The notes under the pieces: model-generated | The model's database searches: none | Seen by the model: the letters and a program-made list of their open reading frames with translations, nothing else | What the model was told of the DNA's origin: nothing | Part shown: positions 44,797-56,673 of the stretch, one piece after another | Numbering within the stretch: the stretch's first letter is position 1 | How the letters are laid out: each line of letters starts with the position of its first letter | Program-made: the position numbers and the translations under genes | Source of the DNA: Argyresthia goedartella | Lineage: Eukaryota > Arthropoda > Insecta > Lepidoptera > Argyresthiidae | Length of the DNA stretch: 64,000 bases | Assembly: GCA_949825045.1 (NCBI GenBank) | Contig: OX463814.1 | Coordinates: 34,738,383 to 34,802,382 of the forward strand | Direction of reading: 5' to 3'

Positions 44797-45587
44797 TTAG
44801 CTGCTGTCTGTGCTAATGCCTGACGCTTGGCGGCCACGGTCCTTCTGACAGCCTTGTCGCCGCAGTCCCCGCAGCTGGCTTTTTCTGCTTGTTGGCTGGC
44901 AACTGCGCTTCCTTGCTGGGGAACTTGCTAGTGAGCGGCAGCAGGTCCGCCATGCACTTGAGCTTGGCCCGAGCTTGTCATGCACCGAACACTATCCTGC
45001 CATCTTGCCTTTAGTCGACCACACATTGCTTATGCCGAAGTGCTTCCTCGCCGCCACAAACACGTCGTGTCGAGGTTTCGTGAGGAACTCGGAGATATTT
45101 ATTCTAGTCCCTTTGAGGTACTTCTTGCTGTTCCACACTTTCGCACGCTCTCTATGGGATGCGAAAAGGACAAGTATAGGCATGGTCTTGTCCCCATGGT
45201 GCCAACCAAGGCTATGGGTGACGTGAACAGCACTCAGACACTCCGTTGGGACCTTGAGCTTGTTACAAAATATGCTGCGGATGGCTTCACCTGGCTCAAC
45301 ACCAGAGTTCTCCTCCACACCATGAAGCAGCAATATCTTGCGGCGGGTCCCCATCTCGTGTTTGACCAAACCGCGGGTGAACAGCTCCATTTGACTTTTC
45401 GACATTTTGAGATAGATGCACACAAATGATTTGAAATCGGAGAAGAGAATCGGATATGCCAGCAAGATCAGTTGGATTAACCAGTACAGTTGCCGACTTG
45501 AGATCGTTCTCATATTTGCCAATGCGCTCGATGATTGTAGAGACAATATTGTCCATGTTTTTGGAAAGTTCGGCGTAGATATCCATG
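44797..45587 (-). pseudogene. LINE ORF1-like (transposase-22/FP-type) remnant
   Basis: Minus strand from the ATG at 45587: MDIYAELSKNMDNIVSTIIE, a coiled-coil-like start, then after a shift near 45430 MSKSQMELFTRGLVKHEMG and RRKILLLHGVEENSG, DKTMPILVLFASHRERAKVW and EFLTKPRHDVFVAARKHFG. This order (coiled coil, RRM-like domain, C-terminal domain) is that of L1/Jockey-type ORF1 proteins and of baculovirus FP-like proteins. A third frame carries the basic end VRRTVAAKRQALAQTAAK. The shifts make it a pseudogene. Confidence 0.55.
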
Positions 45588-46183
45588 GTTTATGATGACA
45601 GTTAACTGTATGACTATTTAGTTAAGTGTCAGGATTTTCAACTTGATGTGTGTAGTCTAGGTCAGTTATATTATAAATATATCACCAATTAAATGATTAA
45701 AATAATTAAAGCCAAATAGTATGTGTTATTTTTCCGCCTACCCGCACGAAAAAAATCTTGTGTAAACATTAGACTGAAATGCCCACAATTTAAATAATTT
45801 GCAAAATGTCGTCATTAATATGAATCGGTCATTATTTCATTATAAATTACATCAATCCAATCATCACATTTACTGAAATAAAATAATTATTTTATTGTTG
45901 GGGGTTTCTTTCAATTACTTAAACAATAAGTATAAAAATGTGTACCTTGTGACTTATGATTCGCACCATCAACAATAACAACGAAAAAACTTGCAGAATG
46001 TATACCTAACATTGTTTACAGAGACTTCGACCAGGTTCGATTCCCGGTTATCTATAAAAAGTCATTATTATTAAATCTAAAATCGAAGCCAAGGTAAGAA
46101 CAGATGTCGCTATATCTCATAGTTTCTGACTTATCATTTGGATTGATCAACCTGTATAGATGACATGACAGTGCTTTAATGAT
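45588..46183. other. Spacer with a tRNA-like B box
   Basis: AT-rich; no gene. aggttcgattcccggtt at 46034-46050 matches an RNA polymerase III B box, probably a fragment of a tRNA-derived SINE; no matching A box or cloverleaf was found. Confidence 0.35.
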
Positions 46184-46780
46184 TTGAGTAAAGCCGTAGG
46201 CGCCCCGTGGTACATGCGCAACGTAGATCACGTAGATAGTGACTTGGGATTCCCCACGGTAAAGCAATATATGAAAGAAGTGTCCGAAGCCAAACGCTAC
46301 TTCAATAATGTATCTAACCACCCAAACCCGCTTGTCATACATACCCGCTTGTACGAACCGTCCTCAGAGCAGACATAAATAAGAAACATCTCTACCCATA
46401 AAAGACGCCCCAAAGACGTCCTCCTAGAACCGGAGGACGGTACCACAATAGCTCTTAAATCTACACCACACCCCGCCGCTCAGGCACGTCAACTCGACGT
46501 AGGCTGTGTTCTCAAAGCATTACAGCCTCTCAGATACTAAATTTGGATTGAAAGATATCGCCGTCTTCATTCTCTTGATCCCCCCGATCCATAGCTTCCT
46601 CTCACCCCCCTTTTTGAACCTCCCGACTGAGGCTAGATCCCCCATAAAAGTCTCAATAATATATTAGAATAGGCTAAAACTTAAATAACTATCTCATAGT
46701 AGCGGGGGCCATCTGCCCCCCTAACACGTCGCTATCATGCCCTGACTATGAGCTGATGTCCACTAATAAATTCGGGTAAG
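46184..46780 (+). mobile_element. Jockey LINE 3' end remnant
   Basis: It encodes VGAPWYMRNVDHVDSDLGFP, TVKQYMKEVSEAKRYF and NHPNPLV, the characteristic C-terminus of Jockey ORF2, with a stop at 46376, then about 400 bp of 3' region ending near aataaattcgggt. Confidence 0.8.
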
Positions 46781-46833
46781 CAGCCTTGGGGAGCAATCGT
46801 GTGCGTTTCGATTGCTCGGCCAAGTTATCGAAG

Positions 46834-47547
46834 CCTAATATGAAATGCACCAATATTTAGACGGTATTTGTCGATTTCTAAATCTGCAAATTAAAAATTT
46901 GTCGGGGCAGTAATAAATAAGTTATAAGCATTTTAAGTTGGCCGCGCGAACGAAACGCGCTGGATTGCGCGGCCATGGAGATCTCGTTAACTACTATGGC
47001 TAGAGATCTAATTCCTTTTGTCAATTAAAGAGTCTATTTTTCGATAATTGTCGGTGAAAGAATAATGAGGAAAAGTTAAATACTTTCGGAAATATGCATT
47101 TCCCAAGATTTGGCCGCGCAATCCTCCTCTTACGATTTTCTTATTCTTGATTATTTCCAAAATACGAGACTGCCGACAGTCAAAACATGGCCTAATAAGA
47201 AATGCACCAATATTGAGACGGTATTTGTCGATTTCTAAATCTGCAAATTAAAAATTTGTCGGGGCAGTAATAAGTTATAAGCATTTTAAGTTGGCCGCGC
47301 GAACGAAACGCGCAGGATTGCGCGGCCATGGAGATCTCGTTAACTACTATGGCTAGAGATCTCATTCCTTTTGTCAATTAAAGAGTCTATTTGTCGATAA
47401 TTGTCGGTGAAAGAATAATGAGGAAAAGTACTTTAAATACTTTCGGAAATATGCACTTCCCAAGATTTGGCTGCGCAATCCTCCACTTACGGTTTTGTTA
47501 TTCTTGATTATTTCCAAAATACGAGACTGTCGACAGTCAAAACATGG
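46834..47547. repeat. Tandem duplication of a 357-bp unit
   Basis: Copies at 46834-47190 and 47191-47547, each beginning cctaata and ending caaaacatgg, are roughly 95% identical. A third copy begins at 47548 and stops at once. Each unit contains inverted words tggccgcgc/gcgcggcca and agatct/agatct. Confidence 0.92.
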
Positions 47548-48231
47548 CCTAACAAACGTCACGCCTTTCCCCACATGGCGTGCCACAAGCACAAAGCGCC
47601 CACATATGTCTAGCCGATAACTCGACCACTCAATTTCGCAAGAGAGGCGGCCACCCCATCGCCATCTACCATGAGCATATCCGTGTCTACTCAACGTATG
47701 GTTTGTCCCATAGGGTATTGGGCACATTAAAGCCGTTAACTCGCACGACATGGGGCCAGGCCATCACCATCTGTCATCCTAACATAACATAGCGTCACGC
47801 TTTTTACCATAAGGGGGTGGCAAGGCACAATTGTACTCAAGTTTAGTCAGTTATTCAATCCTCGATTTTGCGTGACAGAGGGCTAGCCCATCACCGCAGG
47901 TTTGGAGATTAAAGGTTTCCTCGCGATGTTTTATATCATCATCTTTGAGCAAAATCGTAACCACACAATGTGTGGACGTCTCGTTCACGAATCGACGTCG
48001 TCGCGGTTGTCAACAGCAACAGATACTCCAGTGCACACGCAGCATCGAAATTGGAGCTGCCTCGGAAAAGACGCGCTAAATTTAGCTCGGCTCGCCGCGA
48101 GGAGGGGAGTGTGCTTGTCGCTGCCGAAAACTCGGCAGAGCCGCTCCGGTCGCGTCGCGGACTCCACATTCCAACATCGTCGCTGTGCTGCAAGTGCAAG
48201 TGACTGAGTGACCGCTTTCCACCTGTGCGAC
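47548..48231 (+). promoter_or_regulatory. Candidate promoter and non-coding first exon of troponin T
   Basis: Unlike its surroundings, 47990-48231 is CpG-rich. It ends acctgtgcgac|gtaagtg, a consensus donor at 48232. Troponin T genes of insects have a non-coding first exon, and the coding start lies 1.85 kb downstream behind an acceptor. The assignment is inference; no TATA box was identified, and the transcription start is unknown. Confidence 0.4.
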
Positions 48232-50066
48232 GTAAGTGAAACCAAGTGAAGTGCCGTGAAAGTGCGTGAAAGTCCTGAAGGATATCACCTAGGTGGTCTA
48301 AAAATAGGAGGAGCGGGCCAAAGGCACGCGCGGAAATAGAAGTCGCCATGTATAGTGCGGATAACGTTACAAGGCGGATGCGCCCGCCCAAGTGAAACGT
48401 TTGCCGCCCTGATTTGGATTTTTTCATGTATCTGTAGCACATTTTACACTGCACACAACTTTTTTTTGTAGCTTCACACAATTTTATTAGGTATCTGCTT
48501 ATTTAATTGATTTTTGTGCCTCAGAGAAGTGTTTCAGGAAGTGTAGGGATATGTTATTTCAAGATATTAGAAAAAGAAAATTGCCTTTATATCCTACACA
48601 GAAACCTACAAATTAAAAATTGCTTTCAGACACTTATGGCCTGTTTCAATAAGTTCCGATAAGCTCTATGTGATCGATTCATCTATGATTTTCCATACAA
48701 AATGTATGATTTTATCTGTTCAATAGGGCTTATCGTGACTTCTTGAAACAGGCCCTAAATACGAAGGTATCGTCAAAGCTCCAATAAGATTAAAGTTCTT
48801 CAAGTTACTTCGGTAGGCAGCTCCATATAGTTGACCTAGAAATTTAAATCTAATCATGGGAATGTCCTTGAGAAAGGATTTCTCAAGGACAATTGACATG
48901 ATACCGCGTTTGTCGAAGGACATGATAATATAGAGACATATAAATATAATAGATAATATAGATACCTCTAGGTACCTACCCCAAATGCGTTGGTGAATTA
49001 AAATGACCTGAAGAGACCAGAGACTTGACGAGTCCTTATGATTAGGAAGTTGTATTTGAGGAACTGGTATGAGTAGATTAAAATCATAACGAGTATGTTA
49101 CAACAAGGATACTGGAAGTATTAAACCGAACTGACTGCTACCGGAAACACTAATCCACTTTAAAATGTAACAATTAAATTAATGACAGCGATATTGGTAG
49201 ATAAAGCTAAGAAAAATCAACAGATGGACAAATTTAAAGATGTTTATTAAATTGTGGATTCGGTACCCATCCTAAGTAGATAGGTAAAATGAATACTATT
49301 TACCAAAAAAAGACGCTGAATAATGTAATAGATACCAATACTTAAAACAATAAATTAGAGTAAATCAAAACAACAATTAATCATTAGATATCTCTGTTTG
49401 CAAAAGTTTCCAACTTTCTGTGAGGTATTTGACACGTTAGCCAACATCGAAAATATCGAAAAAAGTCTGCGGACGTTACATAAAATCGACATTCAAGGCG
49501 CCACGTAATTCTAAATGTTTCGCGGACATTTCGGCCGCTGTGAAATCCAATTTTACACTTTCTTTGAACGAATGCCAACATAGCTGCAGAGGTGTACCTA
49601 CTTACACGATGGCTCGAAAGATAAAACCGCTAAAAATATACCGTCGTCATAAACAATAAGCACGTTTAATTTTGCGTCAAAGTTTCCCACCCACGCGCAT
49701 TTTTTCTAAATTTTGGCACCGATGACCGCGATGAAAGACGAATCGATTTTGGAATCTCCGATACACATCGCTCGGTAAACAATGATTGGCAATCGATGAA
49801 TGATATTTCGGGAAATGGAATGATAGCTAGACATCAACATGTGGTTCAAATTGCGTTGCAGAGATTCATAATATTGGCAATTCATTAGTTTAATCTAAAC
49901 ATCAGATGTCAACACACATGATTGAAAAATAAATAGGTAGGTAATTTAAGTATTTGGCACTCAGGATATGATGGAATCCATGCGACACGTTAATTATAAC
50001 TTCAGCTAAACATACAAGTTTAAGCCACACTATTCACATGTTAAGGAAATTTTCTTCAATTTTCAG
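48232..50066 (+). other. Troponin T intron 1
   Basis: No gene recognised. It contains a 119-bp MITE (48637-48755), a perfect 13-bp hairpin (48863-48875 with 48879-48891) and otherwise AT-rich sequence. Its 5' boundary depends on the tentative first exon. Confidence 0.4.
48637..48755. repeat. Short MITE
   Basis: The ends tggcctgtttca and tgaaacaggccc are inverted, flanked by TA on both sides. It is 119 bp with no coding capacity. Confidence 0.65.
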
Positions 50067-50104
50067 AAATAACCTACCAACATGTCTGACGAGGAAGAAT
50101 ACTC
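50067..50104 (+). CDS. up: Troponin T first coding exon
   Basis: It follows ttttcag. The ATG is at 50082 in the context caacATGtc, and it encodes MSDEEEYS (last codon split) before gtaagt. Confidence 0.9.
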
Positions 50105-53100
50105 GTAAGTATAACACATAGAGATTTTTTAAATGTTTACTCAGTATGGGAAAGGTAAACAAAGCAAAGATAAACTCACACATACTTACAAAACAAAACA
50201 TTACATGTGAGCTCAAACCTTACCGCCCCTGTGTTCAAATATTTGTTTATCAATAGAATAGGTATGAATCCCTAAATGCTACCACAAAACGATGTATTTG
50301 TACGATTATATGTACATTGATTTGTAAGAGATTAATGTTATAAAGGCACAATGTTTGTCAATAATGCATCCAATTCGACCTATGTTCTCCCTTTATGTTA
50401 AACGTCACTCTATGTTACTTGTGTAAAACGTAACGACCATTTGTGTTGTAACTGTGTTAATCTTTGATGTAATCCACAGTGGCTCCGAGGAGGAGGAAGT
50501 AGAAGAAGTCCACGAGACGTAAGTATACTGCTCCATTCAAAATCTCCCTTTCAGACTCATCTGGTTCGCATTAGAATGGTTGATTTTATTGAGTTCAGCT
50601 TAGATAGGAGTGGTTGCCGCAGCACTGCCTTCGCTCGATATCTTCAGATAGTCTTGTTAAAGAGGACTCGCGAGAGAACCTTCTTCAGTAGATCTTCAGC
50701 TTAGCCGAATAGAGTGAACTTGAGAGGCATGACAGTTTGTCCCCATTTCTTCAAACCCAGCTCTTGGGCTTTTTGCACGTCACCAAAACCCTTTCTCTTT
50801 TGTTACAGGAAGTAAGTCGCGTGCCCTTTAGGCTGAGTCAGCTCGCACTGACTTCGCTAATTTAGTACCTATAAGTTCTGCGCTTAATCCTATGCTTTGC
50901 TTCGTTGATTGCGCTTCTATCGCTTTTCAGAAACTCACACAGTTAGGGGCTCAGCTGCTGAAAATTGCGCTTCACTAAATCTGGATACCTTTCACATTTC
51001 CATAACCCTTTGGTTTTCACTTCTTGAGATGAAAGATCAAGATAACAGTATAACATCTACATAAATAAAAGCAGTGAGTAGCACTGATCTTTCTGTGTTT
51101 CTGGTTGGTTTGTTATAACATGGAAAGCTTCGTCTACTTGTTGTCGGAGAATTGCAATATCAATATAGTTTATATGTCTAATCGTGCCCTTTTCTGTTTT
51201 CTCCATTGCTGCTGCCGTTTGAACTTGAAGACCTGCTCATAAACAAGAGTAAGTAAAACCATGAGTATAACTTTCGTAGGAACCTACTACCGACGCTTTG
51301 CATAACATAATGATGTTTGTTTTGTATTACTTCGCGGCCGTTAGCCCAAGGCAGGGTTCAATTGGCGTTATAACTAACTCTAGAATGTATCATCTGGTGC
51401 TTTAAATTTAGGAAAATGATGCGATAGAATCAGGTATTCGCTTATAGCAACATCGTTTGTCGGAGTTCCGCAAATAACTCTATCGCTGCTTTGTATTTAT
51501 TGTTTCTTGCTATATTCTATAGACCAAATGTAAAGTCATGTAGAGGCTGACTGTTGTTTTCTGTTTCTAGGAGTAGACCATCGATCGCGTAAGTTACACC
51601 GCTCTCTGTGGTGTCACTAACATTACCCTCTCATTAACTTTAAAAGGTGCGGGCGCACAATTTTCTGGGATCATTCGCTGAATTCCAAAATTAACATCTG
51701 AACAGATGACCGTACGGTAAACGAATAAGCCGCAGGCCGTCGGCGGTCGCTATTTATATCTGGTTGGTAGGCGTTCTATTTCTGAAATTGTGTTGTGCTG
51801 CGCCCGTACTGAAATGCAAAGAAACAAGATGTCGGTCATCGAGCCAACGGTCGAGTGGCTCGGACGAGCTCCTGGATCGTTGCATCCTAACATTACCAAC
51901 GCATGATCATTATGTTTTATGTGTCTTTGTATATCACCAAAATGGTAACTACTATACTCCTCATGAATTGTGGTAATTTTCCACCGAAAATACACAAATG
52001 GATATTCAAATTCAATACTTTGAAGACTCTACACATACAATCACGACAATATTTAATCAATCAAAGATAATATTACTACTATCATTAATTTGTGAAGTCG
52101 TATTTGAAATTAAATATATTGTAATAATTCCCTTAACAGATTTGTAGAAGTGTTAACAGTTCTAATACGTGATCAAAACGTGCATTTTAATTTTAGTGAC
52201 GAGCTAACCAGAAAAGACTATAATTTTCTACATTTCTAACTTGGATGCTGCGAACACGCTGTCAAGGCAAGCGTAGCAGCAACCGAATAATGACCTAATC
52301 AACGTAGACAAAATGCTAAATACAATCACCATAATACATGTCACACGATGTAAATATTTATTAACCGTTGCAATAACGGTATCCATCCTAACATTGAAAT
52401 ATATGTGATTGGAGACAATCATTAATTTCATGTTACAATTTTCAGGGGCGAGGGCGACCCAGAATTCATCAAGGTGAGAAAAATCGATGTTGTTTTAACT
52501 TTCTAAATAAATAATTTGTGTAAACAAAACCATTTCGAAATCAGAGAATAAATCAGTTGCAATAATAACCTATATAGTACTTGAAGTAAAACTTCTGTAA
52601 GTCTCTTGACGAACACTCAAAAACTTTATAAAACTTTTTGAGTGTTCGTCAAGAGATAAAAGGGAAGGGGACTTACGATTAATGCTGAATAAGCAAAAAA
52701 CATATGACATTATTATACTTATTATCGATACCATACTTTGTTGACATTTTATACTCGTGTATTAACAATTTAAATTTGAATTTTATCTTGCCCTGTATTT
52801 TACCAATAAATCTATTTCAATGTTTCATTGTTTCAACTATGTCCCCCAGATAACTGTTTAGTGCATAGTGATGGCTTATCTATCTAACCAGCTATATTAT
52901 TGCCACAGCGTCAAGACCAGAAGCGGTCAGACTTAGACGAGCAACTGAAGGACTACATCAACGAATGGCGCAAACAAAGATCCAAGGAGGAGGAGGAGCT
53001 GAAGCGCTTGAAGGAGAAGCAGGCCAAGCGCAAGGTATGGTCCTTGAACAAAAGGATCTTCATTATGATTCAGTAAAATCCACTAGTCTATTCCACTACT

Positions 53101-56100
53101 GTTTTTGTTATATTCGTACAAAGTTTTTCATCAACTCGTGATTGATCACAAAATTATACAAAATACATAATACCCTCAATACCTCTTAATTTGGTGAATA
53201 CAGACGCTACCAAATGGTCAAAAGGCCCAAACAGCATCGTTTAAAAAGTTTGGTCATGGATGGAAATGATACCATAGCGTCTTTTGGGTTAAAGTTTACT
53301 TCGACAACACATTTTAAATACAAATTATTTCACAAAAAATGGAAGTACTTCTCCTGTCCAAATGTAATTCCTTTGGTAACACATTTTACGCCTACAGGTA
53401 TCCCGCGCCCAAGAAGAGAAGCGTCTCGCCCAAATGAAGAAGGAAGAGGAAGAGAGGAGAGTCCGCGAGATTGAAGAGAAGAAACAACGGGACATTGAGG
53501 AGAAGAGAATGCGCCTCGAAGAGGCCGAGAAGAAGAGACAGATCATGCTAGCCGCCATGAAGGAAGCCAGCAAGACTGGTCCCAACTTCACCATTCAGAA
53601 GAAGAGCGACAACGTAAGTAAATGTAAATCTAGACTAATAAAAGTCCCCACCGAAGAGCACAGGCCTTTACTAGAATTCGAGTAAGAGCGAGCCATAAAG
53701 CACAAGCACGAGTATCAATGAAATTTCTTAGATAGATCTACATATTGCAAACGGAGAGATTCAATGTTGTAACTTTGATCCTTCTGAATTCTGATTGGCC
53801 GGTTACTCATCAGGAAGAGATAAGAGAACTCTGCTAGATATAATTACTTACCTATTTCTGCCTTCTATTTGTACAGTTAGCCTTCTGTAGTTTCTAGTGT
53901 GTAACAAGATTTATTTAATCTTAGAAATGGCTTATTCTAGTTACTGTTTTGTCAAATGATTATCTTGAATTATCGTCGCTAAAACCCCTTTTTTCCACAG
54001 TTCGGCATGTCCAGCGCACAGCTCGAGCGCAACAAGACCAAGGAACAGTTGGAGGAGGAGAAGAAGATCTCCCTCTCTATCCGCATCAAGCCCCTCAGCA
54101 TCGACAACCTCGGCACTGAGAAGCTGAAAGTGAAGGCCCAGGAACTGTGGGACTGTATTGTCAAACTCGAGACCGAGAAATACGATCTCGAGGAGAGGCA
54201 AAAGAGGCAGGACTATGACGTGAGTTAGAGACAGTTAAACCTATAATTTTATTTGTAATTAGTAATGTCTTTATTGTGCTACACGTAACATACAACAAAA
54301 ATCTAAATCAAAATCAAAAACAAAAAAGACTTTGGCTAGTTTAGGATGGGTCAAGTTAGATAACACACGTCATTGCTAAACGTAGCATTATTGATTTTAA
54401 AAGTTAAGTGATCTAACTATGAAACTAACATTAAACTTTATAATAGTAAAAGCTACAAAATTGAATGTTATGAAATTGGGAGGCTTAAAATCACGGTACA
54501 AATTCTGCAATTTTTGTCAACAGTTAAAAGAACTTAAAGAAAGACAGAAGCAGCAGCTGAGACACAAGGCCCTCAAGAAGGGTTTGGACCCTGAAGCCCT
54601 CACAGGCAAGCACCCAGTAAGTAAACCATTTGATATTTTTTTAAAGTAAGCTAAATATAAATGAAGATGAGACGGCCAATATAGCGTACTACGCCCTCCG
54701 GCGAGGTGGATTGATGATAAAGGTGACACGTAGCTAGATGAGACAGAAGGAGGATCGCAAACGATGGCGTACAGAAAAGTCTGGCGTCCTGCGGTAAACT
54801 GCTATAGGCAGAAATGATGATGATTTAGAAACCAGAATATACACCCTAGAATAAGGAGAAATTGAGTAAGAATTGCAGAAGTTTTAACCAAAGTAATATA
54901 AACAACACACGCACAGACATGATCGATTTGAATGACGAGTTCGCGAGGTGGCCATTACTCAACAGTGGGTTTCCCAACCGACTGATGTCGATGATGATGA
55001 TGAACACAAACTGAATGTACTATCTATTATTTCACAGCCCAAAATCCAAGTCGCCTCCAAATACGAGCGGCGCGTAGACACACGGTCGTATGACGACAAG
55101 AAGAATCTGTTCGAGGGTGTAAGTATAACGATTGCAAATCATGTTAATGGAGATACGAAAGGAAATCTGGCGAGATTTAAAACTTTCGAATTTGATTTAA
55201 TTAATATCCACTTAATTACTCATAATGGTAACAGGTTAAAAACAGATGATTTGTGGAAAATAAAAACAAATTCAGAACCGCACCTAGAAATACCACACCA
55301 GCTATTTGATTGCTGAGTACGGGAAATGATCATAGCATTACCTCACGGCAATCCTATTAATGTTAAACAATACAATTACAATTGTTTTAAATACAGGGTT
55401 GGGATAATACCTACGCAGAAATTATGGACAGAATCTGGAACGATAGGATGGAACAGTTTATGAACCGCACTAAAAGTAAGCGAAGCCCTAGTTTGGTCAC
55501 TGTGGATTTCGTTTTGGTCATTATGGCTGCCCCTTTTGGTCCATATGTGGTTAACCCGTTGATGCTCGTGATGCCCCCTTCGAACATCGCATGTCATCAC
55601 GGCATGATGATACCATTATACCCCTTTACAAGACAAACCACTTACTTGATAAGTTTTGATGACTTGTGCTGAATTCTGTAAGGTAATTGGATTCACACTG
55701 CACCACTGAGAAAGTAAAAAAATATAATACAAAATAACAATTTCTAGACTAAAATTCACGGCAAGTCATCTAAATTATAGACGTTCAGCATCACGAACCC
55801 TGCCCTTACCTCGGGAATGTACGCCCCTTGTATAACATGTATTTATCCAACACCCCTAGGACCTAGAGAAACTGAACAAGGACTTCATTGAGAAGGTCTG
55901 GCAAGAGAGGGCTGGCCAGTTCACCGGCAGGCAATCGGGTAAGAATGTGCTACGAATAAGCTGGATGATAATGCTTCGCAGTATCTGTTGAGCCCTTTCT
56001 GCCTTTTTGAAATTCCGTTACTAACCTTTTCCTTCAATTCTTGCATTATTTTTAAGTGTTCTGTTTCTATTACAGCTATGATCTTCTGCTTTGCAATTTC

Positions 56101-56673
56101 TACAAAATAGTTGCGTTTAATAAGATGCTTCGTATGTTGAGGTGTATTATGTAAGTGCTTCGCCTTATGCGTTCATAATGGGCAGTTCATGCCTATTAGG
56201 ATCTATCGGGGTTATCTAGTTAACGTACCGGTTCTGGGTTCAAACCCCAATTAAATAAGAATAATTGTTTGTGTTCATCGCTTACGACTTGTGAGCGCAC
56301 TTTAATTATTTTATGAGCACACATTGTGCTTATACCAAAAAGTCCAAGAGGAGTCAAAGATATTGAACCATTCTATGTTCGCAGCGACATATATTAATGA
56401 AAGTTTCCTTGCGATGTTTTTCATCACTAGCAATAATTTTCCGAACCAACAGCAAAACTACCTAAGTGGTACGGCGAGCGTCCCGGCAAGAAGGCCGGCG
56501 ATCCCGAGACCCCTGAAGGCGAGGAAGACGCCAAGGCTGGCGAGGAAGACGAGCGCCCAGCGTACGAGCCCGAGGAGGAGGAAGAGGAAGAGGTGGAGGA
56601 GGTCGTAGAAGAGGAGGAGGAGGAGGAGGAAGAGGAGGAAGAGGAGGAGGAGGAAGAAGAGGAGGAGGAATAA
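50082..56673 (+). CDS. up: Troponin T, skeletal/flight muscle thin-filament protein
   Basis: Troponin T anchors the troponin complex to tropomyosin on the thin filament. Coding exons: 50082-50104 (exon from 50067), 50480-50518, 52446-52473, 52909-53034, 53398-53613, 54001-54219, 54524-54616, 55038-55118, one of 55397-55475 or 55860-55938, and 56453-56673. They join without break to 374 residues, the insect length. The protein starts MSDEEEYSGSEEEEVEEVHE, has the tropomyosin-binding LKDYINEWRKQRSKEEEELK, a long charged coiled coil, RPGKKAGDPE and a C-terminal run of 21 Glu, an arthropod hallmark. All introns are GT..AG. The symbol follows the fly gene upheld. Optional tiny exons are listed separately. 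Confidence 0.95.
50809..50811 (+). CDS. up: Candidate 3-nt microexon of troponin T
   Basis: ttgttacag|gaa|gtaagtc has a strong acceptor and donor with only 3 nt between them. It keeps the frame (phase 2 in and out) and would add one residue in the variable acidic N-terminal region. It could equally be two unrelated sites. Confidence 0.25.
51231..51248 (+). CDS. up: Candidate 18-nt optional exon of troponin T
   Basis: Open and in frame between cttgaag and gtaagt. The acceptor aag is weak although a pyrimidine-rich tract precedes it. Confidence 0.2.
51571..51588 (+). CDS. up: Candidate 18-nt optional exon of troponin T (SRPSIA)
   Basis: gtttctag|18 nt|gtaagt; both sites are strong. In the host frame it inserts SRPSIA between HET and GEGD. 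Insect troponin T genes are known for tiny optional exons at this place. Confidence 0.5.
52602..52656. repeat. Perfect 22-bp hairpin in a troponin T intron
   Basis: 52602-52623 and 52635-52656 are exact reverse complements (tctcttgacgaacactc at the base) with an 11-nt loop. It lies 128 bp after the 28-nt exon that ends at 52473. Confidence 0.9.
54655..54830 (+). mobile_element. LINE C-terminal remnant in a troponin T intron
   Basis: gatgagacggccaatatagc followed by atgagacagaaggaggatcg resembles the conserved end of LINE ORF2 read in mixed frames. Very decayed. Confidence 0.3.
55397..55475 (+). CDS. up: Troponin T alternative exon 10-type, copy a
   Basis: 79 nt between atacag and gtaagc, encoding GWDNTYAEIMDRIWNDRMEQ and FMNRTK. 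It has the same length and phase as copy b, and joins to the same last exon. Confidence 0.85.
55860..55938 (+). CDS. up: Troponin T alternative exon 10-type, copy b
   Basis: 79 nt between cccctag and gtaaga, encoding DLEKLNKDFIEKVWQERAGQ and FTGRQS. Using both copies would shift the frame (158 nt), so they should be mutually exclusive, as known for exons 10A/10B of the fly gene. Confidence 0.87.
56195..56265 (+). repeat. tRNA-derived SINE fragment
   Basis: gggttcaaaccccaatt at 56237 is a B-box-like sequence with a paired stem. It lies in the last troponin T intron. No full tRNA fold. Confidence 0.35.

Noticed and set aside
44980..45429. Plus-strand frame of 149 residues
   Set aside because: Shadow of the minus-strand ORF1-like remnant, which has recognisable motifs.
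46030..46050. True tRNA gene
   Set aside because: Only a B-box arm is present; no acceptor stem, A box or anticodon arm could be paired.
52602..52656. microRNA precursor
   Set aside because: The stem is perfect and short with no bulges or flanking lower stem, unlike most animal pre-miRNAs; kept only as a hairpin.
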